From Halothiobacillus neapolitanus (GTDB lineage: Bacteria; Pseudomonadota; Gammaproteobacteria; Halothiobacillales; Halothiobacillaceae): a stretch of 6,022 nt of DNA. The stretch's first letter is position 1. Each line of letters begins with the position of its first letter. The position numbers and the translations under genes are program-made. The stretch is from positions 1 to 6,022 of the forward strand of contig DYLI01000105.1 of NCBI GenBank assembly GCA_020722165.1. Reading direction: 5' to 3'. Shown here in pieces: positions 1 through 5,555 of the stretch. Below the pieces are notes generated by a model that saw only the letters and a list, made by a program, of their open reading frames with translations, did not search any database and was not told where the DNA came from.

Positions 1-1771
1 CCATGCCGATCAGCTTCGGTGTGTTCAGTTCCACCTTGGTGATGTGCTTCTTGGAGGTCAGGTATTGTTCAATGACATCCCAAATTGGCTTGCCGGTGTC
101 GCCTGCAATTTCGCCCGGCTTGGCGACGGAAGCCCAGCCTGCAACTTTGTAGGTTTTCTTGGCATCCAGTGGCTTGCCGTTGAGGGTCATCTGGCTAATG
201 CGCTTGCCGGATGCGCCGTTGGGGGCGATGGAGTACTTCAGGCCACCTACACGCACCATGTCGCCACCTTGCTGGTAGAACGGATCAGGGTTGAAGATGT
301 TGTCGCACACGTCTTCCAGAATTTCCTTGATGCGCTCGCCGGTGAATTCGTTCACGGTGACGTTCGGGTAGGTCAAGCCAACTTCGGTCATCATGTCTTC
401 ATAGGTGATGTCCTGGCCTGGCACCAGCGAGGTTCCCCAGCGCACGCCGGGTGAGAGGGAGATTTCGCAGTTTTGGGTTTCGATCAGACCATCGCAAATG
501 AGCTGATCCCATGTGCCGTTGAAGTTGCCGCGACGGAACAGCAGGGTGTCGTTCTTAGCGAGAACTTTGTTGAGCTGATCGTTGGCCACAAATTCCTTGC
601 CCTGGAACTTGACTTTCTGCGCGTGAGCTTTGTCCAGGTAGTCCTGCATGTCTTTGTCAGCTTCGAGGAAGTTGGAGAACACGGGCAGAAGCTTGTACTG
701 GAAGCCGGCAACCTTGCCGCCTTTGACATCCAGGTCGAGTACGCCGAGGAACTTGCTGTTGGAACCGGCGTTGCACACCAGGGTCTGGCCGCCCGCGTTT
801 TTAACTGTGGTTGGGTAAGGCACGGCATCATGGGTGTGGCCGCCCATAATGGCGTCGATGCCACGTACCTTGCTGGCCATTTTCAGGTCAACGTCCATGC
901 CGTTGTGCGAGAGCACGACCACGGCTTGTGCGCCTTTGCTGCGGGCATCGTCCACGACTTTCTGCATGTCGTCGTCGCGGATGCCATAGGACCAATCGGG
1001 AATCATCCAGGCCGGGTTGGCAATGGGTGAGTAGGGGAAGGCCTGGCCAATGATGGCGACTTTAACGCCGTTCATTTCACGCATGGTGTAGGGCTTGAAG
1101 ACGCGCTCGTCCAGTTCCTTGTCGAAAATGTTTTGGGCGACGAAGTCCATGCCGCTGGATTCGAGTTCTTTGATGCCTTGGACCATGCGCTCATCGCCGT
1201 AGGTGCACTCCCAGTGGGAGGTCATCACGTCGACGCCGAGCTTTTTGGATGCGTCGATCATGACTTGTGCATTGGTCCACAGTGCAAGGCCGGTACCCTG
1301 CCAAGTGTCGCCACCGTCCAGCAGGATGGCGCCGGGACGTGAGGCTTTCATCTTCTTGATCAGGGTGGACAGGTGGGCAAAGCCACCGACCTTGCCGTAT
1401 TTCTGCGCGGCTTCGGTGAAGTCCAGGTAGGTGAAGGCGTGAGCTTCAGGTGTATTGGCCTTCACGCCGAATTGCTTGAGGAATTTTTCGCCCACGAGGT
1501 GCGGTACGTTGCCTTTCATGCTGCCCACGCCGAGGTTGACCGACGGCTCGCGGAAGTACACCGGGCGCAACTGCGCGTGACAGTCGGTCATGTGCAGGAT
1601 GTGGACGTTGCCGAATTTGGGTACTTCGTACATATCCGCTGAGGCCATGTTGGGCTTCACGGTGGTGGCGACTTTTTGAGTGCCGGTTTCAGCTTGAGCC
1701 GTGCCTAGGCTGATGCCGCTGGCGCTGGCTACGGCCAACATTTGCATGAATTCGCGACGTGAAAGACTCAT
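1..1771 (-). CDS. soxB: Thiosulfohydrolase SoxB, cut by the left window edge
   Basis: SoxB is the periplasmic dimanganese enzyme of the Sox pathway. It hydrolyses the terminal sulfonate from S-thiosulfonated SoxYZ and releases sulfate. About 590 residues are readable without a stop. The frame opens with a Tat signal peptide (SRREF at residues 4-8, hydrophobic stretch, likely cut after AQA at 25-27). Metallophosphatase/5'-nucleotidase motifs follow in order: DCH at 63-65, GGDTWQG at 153-159, SHWECTYG at 185-192, SHNG at 288-291 and GHTHD at 311-315. The C-terminal domain carries RRGNFNGTWDQ at 413-423 and DPFYQQGGD at 496-504, both characteristic of SoxB. The last visible residues (PKLIGM) look like the end of the family, so probably fewer than about 15 residues are lost. 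The start ATG has GGAG 8 bases upstream. It lies downstream of soxX and soxA but behind a terminator. An unusual feature is SHWECT where I recall GHWEFT in most SoxB proteins. Confidence 0.96.
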   Translation of the reverse strand, partial: MSLSRREFMQMLAVASASGISLGTAQAETGTQKVATTVKPNMASADMYEVPKFGNVHILHMTDCHAQLRPVYFREPSVNLGVGSMKGNVPHLVGEKFLKQFGVKANTPEAHAFTYLDFTEAAQKYGKVGGFAHLSTLIKKMKASRPGAILLDGGDTWQGTGLALWTNAQVMIDASKKLGVDVMTSHWECTYGDERMVQGIKELESSGMDFVAQNIFDKELDERVFKPYTMREMNGVKVAIIGQAFPYSPIANPAWMIPDWSYGIRDDDMQKVVDDARSKGAQAVVVLSHNGMDVDLKMASKVRGIDAIMGGHTHDAVPYPTTVKNAGGQTLVCNAGSNSKFLGVLDLDVKGGKVAGFQYKLLPVFSNFLEADKDMQDYLDKAHAQKVKFQGKEFVANDQLNKVLAKNDTLLFRRGNFNGTWDQLICDGLIETQNCEISLSPGVRWGTSLVPGQDITYEDMMTEVGLTYPNVTVNEFTGERIKEILEDVCDNIFNPDPFYQQGGDMVRVGGLKYSIAPNGASGKRISQMTLNGKPLDAKKTYKVAGWASVAKPGEIAGDTGKPIWDVIEQYLTSKKHITKVELNTPKLIGM

Positions 1772-1809
1772 TGTGGGTACTCCGTTGTTAAACACTGCTG
1801 TTGAAACTT

Positions 1810-1846
1810 TAATGCTAAGCCAGACCGTGCTCTGGGTAGGGCATTA
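1810..1846 (-). promoter_or_regulatory. Two-part stem-loop in the soxB leader
   Basis: Inverted arms TAATGC (1810-1815) and GCATTA (1841-1846) enclose an asymmetric internal loop and a second stem, CCAGA (1820-1824) with TCTGG (1831-1835), around a six-base loop. All 11 pairs are Watson-Crick. The structure ends about 38 bases before the soxB start codon and leaves the GGAG ribosome site free. It has no T-tract, so it is not a terminator. A role in mRNA stability, in translation control or as a protein target is possible. Only the base pairing is seen. Confidence 0.4.
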
Positions 1847-1853
1847 GCCGGTC

Positions 1854-1861
1854 ATAATATA
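1854..1861 (-). promoter_or_regulatory. Possible -10 element for soxB
   Basis: On the minus strand this reads TATATTAT, which contains TATTAT (five of six matches to the sigma70 -10 consensus), preceded by TTG. It lies about 85 bases upstream of the soxB ATG and downstream of the soxA terminator, where a separate soxB promoter would be expected. I find no convincing -35 hexamer at 16-18 bases spacing, so activator dependence or a chance match are both possible. Confidence 0.22.
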
Positions 1862-1890
1862 CAAGCCCTCACGCTTCTGCCCCTAAAAAA

Positions 1891-1906
1891 TTATCCTTAA
1901 CGATAA
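1891..1906. promoter_or_regulatory. 16-bp near-perfect palindrome, candidate operator upstream of soxB
   Basis: The plus strand reads TTATCCTTAACGATAA. Arms TTATC and GATAA flank a TTAA centre, and only the C/C pair at half-site position six breaks the symmetry, so 14 of 16 bases are symmetric. It lies between the soxA terminator and the soxB leader and overlaps a -10-like GATAAT on the minus strand. That size and symmetry fit a dimeric helix-turn-helix repressor or activator. The regulator is unknown, and no regulator gene lies in the window. Confidence 0.4.
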
Positions 1907-1937
1907 AGCGCAGTAATGAGGGTTTGGATTGGGCACG

Positions 1938-1967
1938 AAAAAAAACCTGCAAGCCGTGCCGGTTTTT
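1938..1967 (-). terminator. Rho-independent terminator after soxA
   Basis: The minus-strand transcript has AAAAACC (1967-1961) pairing with GGTTTTT (1947-1941). Inside is one G·A mismatch, then GCA paired with TGC around a five-base loop. The 3' arm runs into eight T residues (1945-1938). It starts 17 bases after the soxA stop codon. This is a typical intrinsic terminator and would separate soxXA from soxB, at least in part. Just past the T-tract, CGTGCC (1937-1932) can pair with GGCACG (1960-1955) inside the terminator, giving a competing fold. Confidence 0.8.
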
Positions 1968-1984
1968 GAAGGGTTACAGAGGCT

Positions 1985-2827
1985 TTACTTGCGCACCGCC
2001 GGGCCAGTAATCACTAAGCCATTGTCGATGTACGACAGGAAGTATTCCAAGTTACTGAACTCGGGACCATAAGGCGTATAGGGCTTGGCGCGGGTGTCGC
2101 GCACGCAGCCCGCAAAACGCGCTTGCAATGGAACCAAACCGTCATCCTTAATACGCCAAGATGGGAAGTGTGCGGTTTTGCCTATGGCAGGGCTTAAAGT
2201 TTCTGAGCGGAGGCGTTGGCCAGAGTGGTACGAGTGGCAATCAGCACACGAGAGGTTGAGTTGCCCGGTTTTTTGAAACCAGCGGGTGCGACCATCTTCA
2301 AAGGCAGCAAGTGCCTTGTCGTTGGGAACCGTGACGTCAACTTTCATGCCGCGCGACTCACTGGCGAGGTAGGCGAGGACACTTTTGACTTCTTTGCTAT
2401 TGGGTATGAATTTATCGTCGCCATAAGCTTGGGCGCATTGCATAACGTCGGCACCAAGGATGCGAACCTTGTTCGTTTTGTCATCAAAGAACGGATACAT
2501 GGCGCGCAAGCCTTTGGCCTGGCCGAGGCAGTCTTGCAATGACTTACCGTTAGCGAGCGGTTTAGTCCACAGTACTTTGCCTTCTGCAATGGCGGACTCA
2601 TACGGCGGGAATTCATTTATGGCATCAAATTGAGCGCGGGAATCCTCGTTCAGTGCGTATGCGCCATAGATGTAATCGGCGGGCTTGACGTCTGGAAAGC
2701 GCTTGTAGGTGAAGTCACGGAATTCCTTGGCTTGGGCTTCAGCGGTGGCAGACGCATCGGCGGCCTGAGCAGCTGGAGTCGCCAGTGCAAGTGCAAGCAG
2801 GGTGGTGGTAAGCAACTTGTTCATCAT
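1985..2827 (-). CDS. soxA: SoxA, monoheme c-type cytochrome subunit of SoxXA
   Basis: SoxA with SoxX forms the periplasmic L-cysteine S-thiosulfotransferase that oxidatively couples thiosulfate to the carrier cysteine of SoxY. Numbering from MNKLL, the protein has 279 residues: a Sec signal peptide (1-21, ending AAQA), one heme c site CADCH at 193-197, and the family's C-terminal motif ARFAGCVRDTRA at 235-246. Cys240 of that motif is the expected active-site heme ligand, modified to a persulfide in known SoxA proteins. The N-terminal domain has Cys99 and Cys130 but no second CxxCH, so this is a monoheme type, and those two cysteines probably form the disulfide that replaces the first heme. 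Three ATG codons in a row (2830, 2827, 2824) could start translation. I chose 2827 because it is 7 bases from the Shine-Dalgarno. The soxX stop codon is about 40 bases upstream. Confidence 0.95.
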   Translation of the reverse strand: MMNKLLTTTLLALALATPAAQAADASATAEAQAKEFRDFTYKRFPDVKPADYIYGAYALNEDSRAQFDAINEFPPYESAIAEGKVLWTKPLANGKSLQDCLGQAKGLRAMYPFFDDKTNKVRILGADVMQCAQAYGDDKFIPNSKEVKSVLAYLASESRGMKVDVTVPNDKALAAFEDGRTRWFQKTGQLNLSCADCHSYHSGQRLRSETLSPAIGKTAHFPSWRIKDDGLVPLQARFAGCVRDTRAKPYTPYGPEFSNLEYFLSYIDNGLVITGPAVRK

Positions 2828-2834
2828 CATTAAT

Positions 2835-2838
2835 CCTC
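2835..2838 (-). promoter_or_regulatory. soxA: soxA ribosome binding site facing three tandem ATG codons
   Basis: The minus strand reads AGAGGATTA before ATGATGATG. GAGG lies 4, 7 and 10 bases from the first, second and third ATG. The 7-base spacing favours the middle codon. The choice changes only one or two residues at the tip of the signal peptide. Confidence 0.65.
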
Positions 2839-2869
2839 TATTTGGCCTTTGTTGAGTATCCATGCCGGC

Positions 2870-3247
2870 TTACAGGCCGTGGACAAAATCTACAACTTTA
2901 TTCACTTCGTCCTTGCTCAGAATGCCATAGGCACCAATAGGGGGCATGGCGGTGTTGGGGAATTTTTTACGCGGATCCCATACCACTTCAAACAGAGCTT
3001 GGCGGTCTGGATAACGCGCTTTCATGGCAATCAGCGGCGGCCCCATGGTGCCGGGCTGGTCGCCGCCGGCAATCATGTGGCAGGCCAGGCAGTTGCCCTT
3101 GGAGGCATCAAACGCAAGCTCTTTTCCACTCATTTCTTTAGCGGGTGCCTTTTCGTCGGCGGCAAGAATCTGGCCGCTGAGTGTGAAGCTTCCTGCAAGC
3201 AGGGCAAGTGCCAGAAGGCTTGGGGTGCCTAGTGTGATTTTTTGCAT
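2870..3247 (-). CDS. soxX: SoxX, monoheme c-type cytochrome subunit of SoxXA
   Basis: SoxX is the electron-accepting partner of SoxA in the periplasm and passes electrons from thiosulfate coupling to the respiratory chain. The 125-residue precursor has a Sec signal peptide (1-29, ending ILA), heme site CLACH at 53-57, the GPPL turn at 69-72, and an axial methionine in TAMPPIGAYGIL (Met101). The C-terminus ends with a typical class I cytochrome helix. The ATG at 3247 is preferred over a start 41 codons upstream because it begins a clean signal peptide and has GAGG 7 bases upstream. The upstream extension is basic and unlike a leader. The protein is short for a SoxX and lacks an N-terminal extension, which agrees with the monoheme SoxA beside it. 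It is first in the soxX-soxA unit. Confidence 0.94.
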   Translation of the reverse strand: MQKITLGTPSLLALALLAGSFTLSGQILAADEKAPAKEMSGKELAFDASKGNCLACHMIAGGDQPGTMGPPLIAMKARYPDRQALFEVVWDPRKKFPNTAMPPIGAYGILSKDEVNKVVDFVHGL

Positions 3248-3292
3248 GGTGTGTCCTCGGGTTAATGGATGGTCGCTTTGCACTTTGATGAC

Positions 3293-3339
3293 TCTTGGGG
3301 CTGGTTTTTCAGCCCGCTCTGCTCTTGGTCGTGTCTTGG
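3293..3339. repeat. Three TCTTGG direct repeats in the soxX leader
   Basis: TCTTGG occurs at 3293-3298, 3323-3328 and 3334-3339 on the plus strand, with start-to-start distances of 30 and 11 bases, close to whole helical turns. They lie between the predicted soxX promoter and the gene. They could be binding sites for a regulator, but six-base repeats are short and chance is a real alternative. Confidence 0.25.
3298..3315 (-). promoter_or_regulatory. Small hairpin in the soxX leader
   Basis: The minus strand reads GGGCTGAAAAACCAGCCC, a perfect six-bp GC-rich stem with a six-base A-rich loop, about 50 bases before the soxX start codon. No T-tract follows on either strand, so it is not an ordinary terminator. 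A 5' stabilising stem or a leader control element is possible. Confidence 0.4.
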
Positions 3340-3359
3340 TGGTGCATATTCCGATTGCC

Positions 3360-3400
3360 AGCATAGTCACTAAAGATTTTCAGGCAATGAAGTTTTTTTT
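3360..3400 (-). promoter_or_regulatory. Predicted sigma70 promoter of soxXA with upstream A-tract
   Basis: On the minus strand, TTGCCT (3387-3382) and TATGCT (3365-3360) each match four of six consensus bases and are separated by 16 bases. A run of eight A residues (3400-3393) lies just upstream of the -35, where an UP element would sit. Transcription would start near 3353, leaving a leader of about 105 bases that contains the hairpin and the TCTTGG repeats. No terminator is visible after the M48 gene, so read-through from it is also possible. Confidence 0.4.
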
Positions 3401-3447
3401 ATTTGGCTATTGTCTTGAGTTTTATTAGAAAACGCTGATATTCCGCC

Positions 3448-4926
3448 TCAATGCCTTTGTTCTTTTTTACGCTCGCGTGCGGCGAGGATTTGTTCTTCGG
3501 TCAGCTTGATCTGTGCATCAAGGCGTTGGCGGGCAATGGCTTCGCCGCCTTGGGTGCTTTGTGGGGTCATGGCGCGGGCGGTTTCAAATTCGGAAAGTGC
3601 TTCTGGCAGGCGTTGTTGCGCCATGAAGTACATGCCCAAGGCTTCGTGGTGTTCGATGGGGCGATTGGCGCGGGCGGCGGCTTCGGCCAGCGCACCAAGC
3701 AAAGCATCGCTGTGCGGGGCATTGCGCAAGGCTTGGCGCAGGAATTGGTAGGCACGTTCGGGGTCGTCTTCCATCCATAGCTGTGCGAGTTTTAGGCTGA
3801 GAACCGGATGGTCAGGGTAGTAGGTCAGTTGTTTTTGCAGGGTTTGGCTGGCGGTCTGGTCTTGCTTGAGTTGGCGCTGAGTGTCGGCAAGGGCAATGCC
3901 AATCCAGAGGTTTTCCGGGTTTTTGCCATACAGCGTGTTAAGAATGTCGAGAGCTTGCTGGCCTTGCCCGGTGCGCGCCAGGAGCAGCGCGTGGGCATAG
4001 CGATTCACCGCTTGTGTATTTTTATTGTCCGTTTTGGCGAGGGCAGAGGCACTGACAAGCGGTTGAGGGGAAAGCTCTGCTGCGAGTGTGGCTTTGGCGT
4101 AGGCATAGTCGGGGGTGTTGAGGATTTTTTTCGGGCGTAGTGCTTCGGCACGGTTGCTGGCTTCGGCAATGCGGTTGGTGGTGACGGGGTGGGTGCGTAG
4201 CATTTCGTTGTTCACGTAGAATCCGTCGCCTTCTTGGCGACCGAGTTTGTCGAAAAAACTGACCATGCCGCTTGGGTCAAAGTTGGAGTCGGCGAGGATT
4301 TTGATGCCAATGCGGTCGGCTTCATATTCATTGTCACGGGTGAAGTTGATTTGTTGCTGTACGGCTCCCGCCAGGCCTAGATGAGCAGCGGCGATGCCTG
4401 CATCGGTTGAGCCGGAGGCCGCGCCAATCACCAAGGCCGCTGCGACGGCGGCCAGTGTGGTGAGGTCGATGCTGCCGCGCCCGACGATCATGCGGGCGAT
4501 GTGGCGCTGGGTGACATGCGCCATTTCGTGTGCCATAACTCCGGTCAGCTCATTTTCGTTTTCAGTGCGCAAAATCAGTCCGCTAAACAGGCTGATATAG
4601 CCTCCGGGGGCGGCGAAGGCGTTGATGTCATCGTCTTTGATGATGCTGAAGTGAAATGGGTAGGCTTGCCAGCCGCTGGACGAGGCGAGGCGCTGGCCGA
4701 GGGATTGAATGTAGTTATTCAGCATGGGGTTTTCGATCAGGGTGGCTTGTTGGCGTAGCGCCTTGTAAAAGCCTTGCCCCATAGCCAATTCTTCTTGGGT
4801 GGTAATGTCGCGGTCGATGGCTTCGCCCATGTCGGGAAGTTTGGCGTAGGGGTCGCTCATGGCGCTTGAGCTGGCGAGCACAAACATCAATGCGAGAAGA
4901 TAAGTTGAGTATTTTACTGCGTGCAT
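3448..4926 (-). CDS. bepA: BepA-like periplasmic M48 metallopeptidase with TPR domain
   Basis: BepA (YfgC) proteins are periplasmic zinc proteases and chaperones that help assemble or remove outer-membrane beta-barrel proteins such as LptD. The 492-residue product has a Sec signal peptide (about 1-24) and the M48 catalytic domain with HEMAH at 133-137. The third zinc ligand lies in NEYEAD (Glu200 of the ExxxD pattern). His246, in RTHPVTTNRI, fits the extra histidine ligand that keeps E. coli BepA inactive. A glycine/alanine-rich hydrophobic stretch at about 157-190 matches the flexible lid region of the family. From about 300 to 455 the sequence is helical and TPR-like (repeated ALxxA and NP/HP turns), followed by a charged C-terminus. 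Length and domain order match BepA. The ribosome site is weak (AGAG 11 bases upstream). It shares a 45-base gap with the divergent rhodanese gene. A direct role in sulfur metabolism is not indicated. Confidence 0.9.
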   Translation of the reverse strand: MHAVKYSTYLLALMFVLASSSAMSDPYAKLPDMGEAIDRDITTQEELAMGQGFYKALRQQATLIENPMLNNYIQSLGQRLASSSGWQAYPFHFSIIKDDDINAFAAPGGYISLFSGLILRTENENELTGVMAHEMAHVTQRHIARMIVGRGSIDLTTLAAVAAALVIGAASGSTDAGIAAAHLGLAGAVQQQINFTRDNEYEADRIGIKILADSNFDPSGMVSFFDKLGRQEGDGFYVNNEMLRTHPVTTNRIAEASNRAEALRPKKILNTPDYAYAKATLAAELSPQPLVSASALAKTDNKNTQAVNRYAHALLLARTGQGQQALDILNTLYGKNPENLWIGIALADTQRQLKQDQTASQTLQKQLTYYPDHPVLSLKLAQLWMEDDPERAYQFLRQALRNAPHSDALLGALAEAAARANRPIEHHEALGMYFMAQQRLPEALSEFETARAMTPQSTQGGEAIARQRLDAQIKLTEEQILAARERKKEQRH

Positions 4927-4932
4927 TATTGT
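4905..4932 (+). promoter_or_regulatory. Possible sigma70 promoter of the rhd-tusA-dsrE operon
   Basis: TTGAGT (4905-4910) and TATTGT (4927-4932) each match four of six consensus bases at 16 bases spacing. The -35 would lie inside the first codons of the divergent M48 gene and the -10 at the edge of the gap. The leader would be about 33 bases. It is the best pair I can find for a gene group that clearly needs a promoter in or near this 45-base gap. Confidence 0.3.
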
Positions 4933-4971
4933 GTTGGCTCTGAATTTGATTGATTTGAGGATGGTAAGCCG

Positions 4972-5313
4972 ATGTTTGCATTAAAACATGTCGAGGCACG
5001 TGAGCTTTCGACTTGGTTGGAGAATGAAAAATTCCTTTTGCTAGATGTGCGTACACCTGGCGAGACCGCTTACGGGATTATTCCTGGGGCGAAGTTGCTG
5101 CCTTTGCATTTGTTGCCGCTCCAGCTTGATAAGCTCAAAGGGCATGACAAGGTGGTGGTGTATTGCCAAAGCGGGGCGCGTTCGGCGCAAGCCTGTATGT
5201 TTTTGGCGCGCAATGGCATCGAGTCTGGCGTGAACCTGTCGAACGGCATTATGGCGTGGTCAGCAGAGCGTTTGCCGATAGTGCGTCCTGATGAAAGTAG
5301 CCAGTTAGTTTGA
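4972..5313 (+). CDS. Single-domain rhodanese (persulfide sulfurtransferase)
   Basis: This 113-residue cytoplasmic protein is a single rhodanese domain, which accepts sulfane sulfur on a cysteine and hands it to a thiol acceptor. It shows the LLDVRTPGE strand (23-31), the PGAKLLPL segment (38-45), the catalytic loop CQSGARS (65-71, Cys65 nucleophile) after VVVY, and the closing SNGIMAW motif (90-96). There is no signal peptide or membrane segment. The ATG at 4972 is supported by the start of the domain. GAGG is 11 bases upstream, a long spacing. It is the first gene of a tight operon, and its stop codon overlaps the tusA start by one base. Such Rhd-TusA-DsrE sets in sulfur oxidisers relay persulfide sulfur, with the rhodanese loading TusA. 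Transfer to TusA here is inferred from context. Confidence 0.92.
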   Translation: MFALKHVEARELSTWLENEKFLLLDVRTPGETAYGIIPGAKLLPLHLLPLQLDKLKGHDKVVVYCQSGARSAQACMFLARNGIESGVNLSNGIMAWSAERLPIVRPDESSQLV

Positions 5314-5555
5314 TGCAGCACTTTGATGCAGAACTGGACGCGCGCGGTGTGCCGTGTCCCTTGCCTTTGTTGAAAACCAAGCAGGCATTGTCAGGGCTGG
5401 CGGCAGGGCAGGTGTTGCGCGTGCTGGCGACGGATTCGGCTGCGCCGCGTGATTTTGCGGCCTATGCCGAGGCCACGGGGCATGTTTTGTTGCAGCCGGA
5501 ACCGCTGGACGGCGGCTTTGTGCTGTATTTGAGAAAGCGGGAGGATGCGGTGTGA
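5313..5555 (+). CDS. tusA: TusA-family sulfur carrier protein
   Basis: TusA proteins are small cytoplasmic carriers that bind sulfur as a persulfide on a conserved cysteine. They serve tRNA thiolation, molybdenum-cofactor synthesis and, in sulfur oxidisers, feeding of Dsr or sHdr. The 80-residue product has the signature DARGVPCPLPLLKTKQAL (9-26) with the sulfur-carrying Cys15 in CPxP, then TDSAAPRDF (41-49), the conserved ATGH turn (54-57), and a C-terminal strand. Length and fold order match the family. The start ATG shares its A with the rhodanese TGA stop, which implies coupled translation; a TTG three bases earlier is less likely. The dsrE-like gene overlaps its end by four bases. Its location between a rhodanese and a DsrE protein favours a dissimilatory sulfur role over housekeeping thiolation. 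Confidence 0.93.
   Translation: MQHFDAELDARGVPCPLPLLKTKQALSGLAAGQVLRVLATDSAAPRDFAAYAEATGHVLLQPEPLDGGFVLYLRKREDAV
5539..5544 (+). promoter_or_regulatory. Strong ribosome binding site supporting a GTG start
   Basis: GGGAGG inside the end of tusA lies 7 bases before GTG at 5552. This is the best Shine-Dalgarno in the window and decides for the GTG over an in-frame ATG at 5564, which would be 19 bases away. Confidence 0.7.

Noticed and set aside
473..1030. 185-codon plus-strand open frame opposite soxB, and other antisense frames at 44-454, 1133-1342 and 1373-1642
   Set aside because: They are mirror frames of the strongly supported soxB reading frame, without ribosome sites or recognisable domains.
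1772..1984. Possible soxK or other small gene between soxA and soxB
   Set aside because: The gap is 213 bases, too short for soxK of about 100 codons, and it is filled by a terminator, a palindrome and a leader hairpin.
3248..3370. Upstream extension of soxX by 41 codons
   Set aside because: The extension is basic, would bury the Sec signal peptide, and crosses the GAGG site that fits the ATG at 3247.
3393..3400. T8 run on the plus strand as a terminator
   Set aside because: No GC stem precedes it on the plus strand and no plus-strand gene ends there. It fits better as an A-tract upstream of the soxX promoter.
3451..4140. Plus-strand open frames opposite the M48 peptidase
   Set aside because: The minus-strand frame has a complete BepA-like protein with signal peptide and HEMAH motif. 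The opposite frames are composition shadows.
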